Assembly: GCF_000372725.1 (NCBI RefSeq)
Contig: NW_005201912.1
Coordinates: 451,508 to 473,888 of the forward strand
Source of the DNA: Emiliania huxleyi CCMP1516
Lineage: Eukaryota; Haptophyta; Isochrysidales; Noelaerhabdaceae
Length of the DNA stretch: 22,381 nt
Direction: 5' to 3'
Shown: positions 16,392 through 22,381 of the stretch, piece after piece
How positions within the stretch are numbered: the first letter of the stretch is position 1
How the letters are laid out: every line of letters starts with the position of its first letter
Notes under the pieces: model-generated
What the model saw: the letters and a program-made list of their open reading frames with translations, nothing else
Told to the model about the DNA's origin: nothing
Databases searched by the model: none
Program-made: the position numbers and the translations under genes

Positions 16392-17970
16392 TACACGAAC
16401 GGAGCCTTCGACCGGGACAATTGTAACCCGAACCACCTCAAGTTTGGCGATACGATCGGGATCCAGGTATGCCTCGAGAACCTCTCAACACGGCCGAAAA
16501 TGTGCTACCACGACCCTGACGACGCTTCGGCGCTCATTTGTGTGGGAGCGGAGCCCGTCGATGCGGTGCTAAAGAAAGACGTGAGTGGAGCACCCGAACC
16601 CCCCCCCCCTTTCTCTTGGCAGTCGCCGCTGTGGCTGCCTGCCATTGCCTCCTCATCTCTCACCGGGCGGATCGCTCGTGGCGCAGGCAAAAATAGTCGT
16701 CTTCCTGGCCGCAAAGGACTCGCAGGTCACACCGGTCCTGCGGCCGGAACTGCTAAGGTATTTAAGCTACCTCCCGGGCGATACAGGGAGTGCGTTGGAG
16801 CCGTACAGCTTTGCGATGCAAGCGACCGAACACTGCACCAACGCCAGCACTTGCGCAGTAATCACCATAGACGAGGAGTTTCCGCTAATGCACTCTCCTG
16901 GTCAGACTTGCCTCGGCGTCATCGAGACGCTCGCCGTGGCAGAAGGAGACTACAGTGAAATCAACCCCGTCGAGACGAAGCTGCTGTTCTACAGCGGCGC
17001 CCGCAGCGGGCTAGCCGACCTAGTTATCAAGGACGAGAAGTGCTACGACGGCATCACAGGCGGGGCGGGCGGCTTCACTATTGCGGCCATGAACATCACG
17101 CACCGGTATGAGATACTGCAGGACCCGCACCTCCATTTCGCGCACGGCGGACGCGCCGACTTCAGGGGGCGGCATGGGCGCCTCTACTCCTTCTTCTCCG
17201 CTCCTGGGCTCGCTGTCAACTTGAAAACGGAGAACGCCACATTTCCGCTCGACAGGAAGCTGGATGGTAGCCCGCCGCTCATCGTACACGGCAGCTTTGT
17301 GACCGAGGCGCACGTGGTGGCGAGGGTGGGCGGCGACAAGCGCAAGCTGGCAAACTTCTCCTTTTGGGCGTCGCGTCTCGGCGAGAACAACTGGGCGTGG
17401 GACGTGGTGACGGGCTCGTGCGGCGGCCACAAGTTTAAGCTGGGTAAGGGCGGCCGCAAAGCGTGTGAAGAGGCGGTTGCAAGCGTCGCGATGGCGCACG
17501 CAACTTTTACGATTGGGGACGTCTCGGTGGTGGTTAAGGGGAGCCCCACGCACGCCATCGCGGGGCCGAGCCATCGGCTGGACGTCGGCTTCACCCTGCA
17601 CGGCGACTACGCCGCGCGCAGCCTGCCACACGGCATTTTTGGCCAGTCCTTCTCGTCCAGTAAGTCGCGGAACGGCAAGCTCGACATTTACCCCGAGGAG
17701 GGCGAGTTCACAACCGAGGCGATGGCGGAGGTGAGAAGCCCCGCCAGTCGCCTCTCTTCCGCCCCCGCCCCGCCGCTCGCCTCTCACCCGCCCTCGCGCC
17801 AGCAGGGCGCCATCGACGGCGACGCCGCTCTGTACGAGGTGCCCGGGCCGTACGAGACCGACTTCATTTTCTCGCGCTTCAACGCTGCGCCGGCGCCAAA
17901 GCTGGAGCCGGCGCTGGTGGCAGAGATCGGACGCACCGCCAGCGCGTCGAGCGTAGAGTCTGCTAAGTAG
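16392..17970 (+). CDS. Secreted glycoprotein with von Willebrand-D-like segment (main exons)
   Basis: Exons 16392-16580, 16687-17730 and 17806-17970 (465 residues) joined by phase-0 introns 16581-16686 and 17731-17805. The first exon has YTNGAFDRDNCNPNHLKFGD and paired cysteines. The large exon has several N-glycosylation sequons (NAST, NITH, NATF, NFSF), the stretch DPHLHFAHGGRADFRG followed by LYSFFSAPGLAVNLKTENATF, which is the D-P-H-...-D-F-R-G layout seen in VWD-like domains, and SLPHGIFGQSF...NGKLDIYP...GEFTTEAMAE, the H-G-(I/L)-x-G-Q-S motif that closes such domains. The last exon adds YEVPGPYETDFIFSRFN. Extracellular or wall/adhesive function is inferred. The 3' acceptor is a tandem NAGNAG (CCAGCAG), so one extra Gln is optional. 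It converges with the dynamin gene 220 bp away. Confidence 0.65.
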
Positions 17971-18061
17971 CGATAGGTGCTTACAGCTGAATTGTATGAG
18001 AATTTACAGAAAAGGGACAAGTGTCTCGAGAGCGAGAACGAAAAGGGAGAAATCTCTCGCT

Positions 18062-18093
18062 AGAGCGCGCGCAGATTGTGTGCAGCGCGCTCT
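18062..18093. repeat. Hairpin between convergent genes
   Basis: AGAGCGCGC (18062-18070) pairs with GCGCGCTCT (18085-18093) across a 14-base loop. It lies in the 220-bp gap between the stops of the glycoprotein gene (17970) and the dynamin gene (18191), where 3' ends of both transcripts fall. Confidence 0.7.
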
Positions 18094-18190
18094 CTCTCGC
18101 CCTCTCTTTCCACCGCCTCGGCCGCGGCCGGCGCGCCAAGCCACGGCGCGGAGGCGCGGAAGTCCGCGGAAGCCGCGTCCACAGCGCTCT

Positions 18191-21117
18191 CTAAAGTAGA
18201 GTGGTTCGAGCCGTGGGGTCCGCCAGCTCCGAGAGAGGCGAGCGTGTAGGCTCGACGTTGGTAGCCGGCGACGGGGCGGCGCGGACGTGGCAGGGGACGT
18301 GGGCGACGACGCGCGCACACTCGCGGAGCGACCCAACCTCCGCCTGCAGCCTCGCGAGCGAGGCTTCGTGCTCGGGTGTGGGCGCCATCAGCTCCGCGAC
18401 GACCGCGGCCACCGAGCCGCGACCCAGCGTCGGCTCGAGCCGCGCGTTGATCGCGTCCCTCGTCGCGTTGAGCAGGCGCGCGGTGATCGCCTTGGGCACA
18501 AGGTCGCACAGCGTCGCCTGCACGATGCCCACGTACGAGTCGAGCATGTGCACAAGCTTGAAGTGGGCGATACGGGCCGCCTCCGACAAGTCGCGCAGCG
18601 CCGCGTGCTCCTCCTTGAGTGGCGCTAGCACACCCGTTAGCCTGGCCGCCACCCCAGCGCCGGCCGCGGCCGTGGCGTCGCTCTGCGCGTCGTCGGGCTC
18701 CGCCGCGAGCGTCTCGTCGATGACGAGCTGCAGCTGGCGCTCCCACTCGTCGGCGACGACCTCGTCCTCGAACTGGAGCAGGATCTCGGAATTCAGGAGC
18801 GCGGGCGCGCCATACAGGTACAGCTGCTTCCGCTCGCCCCCCCTCGCCGGCTTTGCGGATGGCCGGACATCACCGGGGGAGCGGAGCTCGCGCCTATTCT
18901 CTCGCGACACGATTACCCGACCTCTAGCCCGATATGCGCGGCTGCACGCGCGAGGCTCGCGCCGGAGCTTGCACCCTTCGAGCTTGAGGGTACCCTTAGC
19001 TTGGGTCGTTTCGCCGTGCGGCTCGAACCACTGCAGGTGGCCTATTTGGAGGTCTCAGCCGAAGTTCAGGGATGGTTATTCAGAGAGGCGGCTTGAGAGC
19101 CGCTGCAGCTTGCCCGTGCGCAGCAGCAGCAGGTGGCGCGTGTGGCCCAGAGAGACGAACTTTTGGAGGCCGCCCGTCTTGATGCGCCGCTTGCGTGCGG
19201 GCCCCTCGTGCACCACGTCGTGCACCCTGTGGTTCGCGCCAAAGGCCGGCCCCATCCGTTTAGCGAGACGCGTCATTGCGCCGTTGAAGCTCTCGAGCTC
19301 CGACGGCCGGGCGACAAAGCTCGGGTGCGCCAGGTTGATGCGAGCGTTCTCCATGGCCACTAGCTCCTGAACGAGCGTCCGTGTGGGCGCCGCGTAGTCG
19401 GCGAGGATCCGGAGGCACGCGTCTCGCACCTCACCGGCGAGCCGCGGGAAGGCGCCTGAAGGACACCGCTTGCCGGTGTGAAGAGACACTGTTCACGGCA
19501 CCCTGCTGGCTAGCCGCGGAGGTGAAGTCGCCCCCGATGCCGAGCTCCATCTCCCGCACGCTGCTCTCGAGGCGCTCGCGCACGCGCTCGACCAGCCGCA
19601 CGCAGACCGCCTCGAACTTTGGGATCTGCTCGCGGACGAGGAACCGGAAGGCCTGGTCGACGTCGAAGATCATCCCGCCGACGCCCGCCATCTTCCGTGC
19701 CATCTGGTCGAGCTCGCCTAACCTCGTGCAGACATCTCGGGCTATCTCGTCGCCGTCACGCCATCAGGTCGAGCTCACCGAGCGAGTAGCAGGCGACCTC
19801 CGCGCGCAACTCGCTCATCAGGCCTAATCTCAGTCTCAAATGAATTTCGAGCAGCCGCCCCGCCTCCGCGTGCGTGCGGCTCGCCATCAGTCGCCGATGA
19901 AGAGCGACTCGATGTCGTGCCCCGCCGAGAAGGCGCGCGCACGCATCTGGCTCACCTGCAGTGGAGACGTAGCCGAGACTAGAGCGCTGAAACCGAGTTT
20001 GCCGAAATAGGAGACGGGCTGATAGTGTAGGCTCGCTCACCGCCATTGCCGCGCCCGGATTAAGCTGCGACGAGAAGGCGCTGCGCGCGTCGGCGACGAC
20101 CTTGAACAGCGTTGCCTCGATGGCGGCGGGGTCGGCGAGGGCGGTGAGGCGCGCGAGCTCACCCTCGGACGCCTCGAGCCGCGCCGCGATCTGACTTTTG
20201 AGCTTGGGCAGGGAGCGCTCGATGTGCTCCACCAGCAGCGCCGACGAGGTCGCAACCAGCGCCTCCGTGCCGAGGCGCGCGCCGCTCATCGCGGGGCGGC
20301 CGTACACGCCGTGCTCCTTGAAGAAGGTGCGCTCGCGCGCGCGTGCGGCCGTGAGGTCGACGCCGTTGTTGATGTCCTTTTGGCCGCGGTTGACGACCCC
20401 CACGTAGCCGAGGCGCAGCTTGGGTGCGCGAGGGTCCTCCCCGAGGAGTGCAGTCGAGCAGTCGGTCCCTTCGTCCATCAAGTCAAGCTTGGTGAGCACA
20501 CCGAGGGTGCGCTGCCCGTCGGGGTCGACCTCTCTCGCCAGCTGGATCGCGTCCGAGGTGACGAGGTCGCTGTGCGCCGGCGTCACGGCCAGCAGGATGG
20601 CGGCTGGTGCCTGGGCAAACTCCAGCACCATGGTCTTGATGATGTGAGGAGCGCTCGGGTCCATATCCGCGGCGTGTGCTTTGATGAGGCCCGGAAGGTC
20701 GACCAAAGTGAGGTCGGGCACGGTAGGCGAATAGTAGTGGAGGTAAATTGGCCTCGAAGAGAAGCCCTTTTCTCCGCACTCATCGATCGTCGCCTTCTCG
20801 ATCGCCGAGCATATCTGCGCGTCGGTCGTGAGGCGCTGACCCGGGAGGTGGTTGAACTCGCCATACTCTTCGCTCGCGTGGTGCTGCATCATCAGCACGA
20901 GTGGGCGGCGAGTCACCGTGCCCGACCCGCGAGGCAGGAACGAGCGGCCAATCACGTTATCCAGCACGCTCGACTTGCCTGATGACTGCGCTCCGACGAC
21001 CACAAACATTGGCAAGTCCAACGCTGCGCTGCCCTCTGGTAGCTTTGACTGCGCATCGACGAGGGCGTTGTTGAGCGCGATAGCGCCAGCCAGTCCGGGT
21101 TGCGCCATGGTCGGCAT
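18191..21117 (-). CDS. Dynamin-family GTPase with PH domain
   Basis: Minus strand. Exon 1 21117-20041 encodes the GTPase domain: G1 GAQSSGKS (residues 42-49), G2 with GTVTRRPL, G3 DLPG (140-143), G4 TKLD (209-212) and G5-like VNRGQKDI (242-249). Intron 19956-20040 is GT-AG. The stalk follows: FSAGHDIESLFIGD, then DGDEIARDV, then GGMIFDVDQAFRFLVREQIP; intron 19456-19501 (only 46 bp, phase 1) joins SAASQQ to GAFPRLAGEVRDACLR and LVQELVAMENARINLAHPSF. A PH domain begins HEGPARKRRIKTGGLQKFVSL and ends VVADEWERQLQLVIDE. The GED is KLVHMLDSYVGIVQATLCD followed by LVPKAITARLLNATRDAINA. Two extra segments (19037-19108 and 19768-19890) interrupt it; both keep frame but carry stops. About 866 residues without them. 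The protein should oligomerise on membranes and drive fission; lipid binding is suggested by the PH domain. ATG 21108 is an alternative start. Confidence 0.85.
19037..19108 (+). mobile_element. 72-bp insert in the PH domain, flanked by CTGCAG, GT...CAG on the antisense strand
   Basis: CTGCAG occurs at 19031-19036 and 19103-19108. Removing 72 bp between them restores the PH strand RTGKLQ-WFEPHGE. In the gene's sense strand this segment has no GT at all, so it cannot be a GT-AG intron there, and it contains an in-frame TAA. On the plus strand it begins GTGGCC and ends CTGCAG. It resembles an intron-like element inserted backwards, or a CT-AC intron. Confidence 0.55.
19768..19890 (+). mobile_element. 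123-bp insert in the dynamin stalk, flanked by a 9-bp repeat, antisense GT...CAG
   Basis: CGCCATCAG occurs at 19759-19767 and 19882-19890. Excising one copy plus the intervening DNA (123 bp, 41 codons) reconnects SLFIGD to WRDGDEIARDV in frame, leaving one TGA at the join. On the plus strand the unit starts GTCGAG and ends CATCAG. Its orientation and form match the 72-bp insert downstream. Two sense-strand introns with unusual borders remain possible. Confidence 0.45.
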
Positions 21118-21166
21118 CGCCTTGGCGAGCGATCGTGGAGGTCGGCAATGCCTTGGCGAGCGATCG
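21111..21166 (-). repeat. 25-bp direct repeat at the dynamin start codon
   Basis: TCGGCATCGCCTTGGCGAGC with GATCG (21111-21135) recurs at 21142-21166 with two mismatches. The first copy overlaps the candidate start codon at 21117, and the second lies in the 5' flank. Confidence 0.8.
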
Positions 21167-21346
21167 GCATTCGGATTGATTTTGAAAAAAGAATGCGACG
21201 CGGCTGAAAAAAGTACCCAGGGGAGGTTAAAAAGAGGGTAGGAAGTTTTTTAACCCTCTCATTGCTCCTTTGCCCACACCTCGCCCAGGTGAAGACGGCT
21301 CCGTCGGCGGTGAGGGTGGTGGACATTGAAGAAAAGAATTTCTTAA

Positions 21347-21452
21347 TTAAGCGAGCGGCCTGCCGTTGGAATGTGTGTGTGTGGAGAAACTTCTCTTACT
21401 TTCCTTATTAGCGACCCAGGACCCGTCTCCCCGGGTGAAGGCGGCGGCATTG
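21347..21452 (-). pseudogene. Relic of the plastid-type leader ORF
   Basis: On the minus strand one frame reads NAAAFTRGDGSWVANKES then KRSFSTHTHSNGRPLA and TAA. The 16 bases TTAAGCGAGCGGCCTG at 21347-21362 (plus strand) are identical to 7185-7200, and 15 bases of the GCCGCCGCCTTCACC part match the leader at 9663. The ATG and most of the hydrophobic signal are missing. It lies upstream of, and antisense to, the SGNH gene. Confidence 0.45.
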
Positions 21453-21583
21453 CAACGTACCGCCACACCTCGAGGCTCGAGTACCTCCCGGCTTCACAGG
21501 TATACTCGTCGTGCGCGTGGGGACGTGTCGCAACCGGGCCGGCCGCGAGTTGTCGTGCCCCACACATCACTGAGCTCTACTTG

Positions 21584-22375
21584 ATGATTTGTGCTCTCTA
21601 CACTTCCTTCCTGTGCATCACTGGGGGGCTGACCGCCCGCAGCGTTGTCCTTCTGCTCGGCGATTCCAACGACGTCAAAACGTGTGAGAGCTTGGTTAAT
21701 GCAACGCGCTGCACTTTCTCGAAATCACTGGCGGCAGCTTGCTTCGAGAACGCGACTCTGGTGTGCATCGCGCAGTACCTCCACGGCTTCGTCTACCCGC
21801 AGTGGCCCGTCGGCAGGATTCGCAGGCATAGCTGGGAGCCTCACGACCCGGTGGCACGCATGGCTGATATCCTCCGCGAGGCTCAGCGCTCATTCGGCGC
21901 ACCTACCCTAGTGACGCTGACTCTTGGCGTCTGGGAGTCGGTCGCCTGTGAGATGACCCCGGGGAACATACAGATGCTCTTCAACCGAACGTGGGTTGAG
22001 AAAGTCGAGCACTTGGTCCGCAGCGCAAGGGCAATTTTGAGGCCAAACACGCGGCTGGCTTGGGTCACGCAGCACCACAGCAATCCTCGCTATCGAAAGC
22101 ACACCTTCCTACCCACTCAAATGTGCCGCAACGCCTTGCTACAGCAAATCTCTCTCCTTGGCACACACGTCGCGTGCCGGACGGCCTTGCCTGTCATCGA
22201 CTGGAGAGGCACTGCCTGTCGACATGACTTCCCCTTCGAAGACAGTGTGCACTTCAAAGACGAGGCGTACCGGAGCCGCCTCGATCTCCTGCTCTCCTTC
22301 TCGCCATCGGCCGGTGTCTCTGCCTGCGAGGTAGTTACGGACTTTTGCCCGCGAGGTAACCAGCATGTCTGCTGA
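21584..22375 (+). CDS. Secreted SGNH/GDSL-type hydrolase
   Basis: 263 residues. ATG 21584 is preferred over the in-frame ATG 21371 because it opens directly on a signal peptide (MICALYTSFLCITGGLTARS), while the upstream stretch is low quality and overlaps a repeat. VVLLLGDSND places the G-D-S nucleophile block at residues 26-28. FPFEDSVHFKDEAY gives a C-terminal D-x-V-H (Asp220, His223), the catalytic pair of SGNH esterases and plant-type PC-esterase/TBL acyltransferases. LVTLTLGVWES may correspond to the block that usually holds an Asn or Gly; the Asn is not obvious. Several Cys and N-glycosylation sequons (NATR, NATL, NRTW) fit an extracellular or Golgi enzyme acting on polysaccharide or lipid esters. 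The stop TGA is at 22373. Confidence 0.65.
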   Translation: MICALYTSFLCITGGLTARSVVLLLGDSNDVKTCESLVNATRCTFSKSLAAACFENATLVCIAQYLHGFVYPQWPVGRIRRHSWEPHDPVARMADILREAQRSFGAPTLVTLTLGVWESVACEMTPGNIQMLFNRTWVEKVEHLVRSARAILRPNTRLAWVTQHHSNPRYRKHTFLPTQMCRNALLQQISLLGTHVACRTALPVIDWRGTACRHDFPFEDSVHFKDEAYRSRLDLLLSFSPSAGVSACEVVTDFCPRGNQHVC

Positions 22376-22381
22376 GCCTGA

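Noticed and set aside
20224..20982. Plus-strand open frame opposite the dynamin GTPase domain
   Set aside because: Antisense shadow; the minus strand carries all G motifs.
1..22381. tRNA, rRNA or CRISPR arrays
   Set aside because: No cloverleaf with a recognisable anticodon arm, no rRNA-like conserved blocks and no regularly spaced repeat-spacer array were seen.

Overview
This window looks like nuclear DNA of a GC-rich, intron-bearing eukaryotic microalga. The evidence is short GT-AG introns inside recognisable eukaryotic genes (a dynamin with a PH domain, a CRAL-TRIO/Sec14-like protein), secreted glycoprotein-like ORFs, no operon layout, and two copies of a leader (MFRFLLLALCLALAAAFTAP) built like a bipartite signal plus transit peptide of a secondary plastid. 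A haptophyte or a stramenopile alga such as a pelagophyte fits; I cannot choose the lineage by reading alone.

Layout. 1-1.6 kb: GC-rich low-complexity DNA without a convincing gene. 1.67-4.14 kb: a secreted, phytase-esterase-like gene whose 3' half and downstream flank are tandemly duplicated without visible differences; the first repeat base coincides with a frame break. 4.4-5.5 kb (-): a TPR gene broken by several frameshifts. 5.5-6.7 kb (-): a three-exon CRAL-TRIO gene. 7.2 and 9.7 kb: inverted copies of the plastid-type leader, flanking a multi-pass membrane protein gene (7.95-9.0 kb) whose first intron is almost entirely one perfect hairpin. 10.4-11.3 kb (-): a CmcJ/NvfI-like (GA4-desaturase-like) oxygenase, divergent from an acidic unknown protein (11.5-12.2 kb). 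12.3-14.2 kb: a secreted EF-hand protein, unknown family. 14.8-15.4 kb: a small membrane protein resembling DUF1275. 15.85-18.0 kb: a secreted glycoprotein with a von Willebrand-D-like segment. 18.2-21.1 kb (-): a PH-domain dynamin. 21.6-22.4 kb: an SGNH/GDSL-type secreted hydrolase.

No shared pathway is evident among the genes. The most interesting layer is structural. Several introns, or intron-like inserts, are bounded by direct repeats longer than splice consensus demands, as expected of introner-type intron-generating transposons. Two inserts in the dynamin gene read GT...CAG only on the antisense strand. A 65-bp module with 4 mismatches sits just upstream of the start codons of two unrelated genes 9 kb apart, in the same orientation relative to each gene. 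The leader copies, a relic of one at 21.35-21.45 kb, and several short dispersed repeats point to active copying of short segments in this genome.
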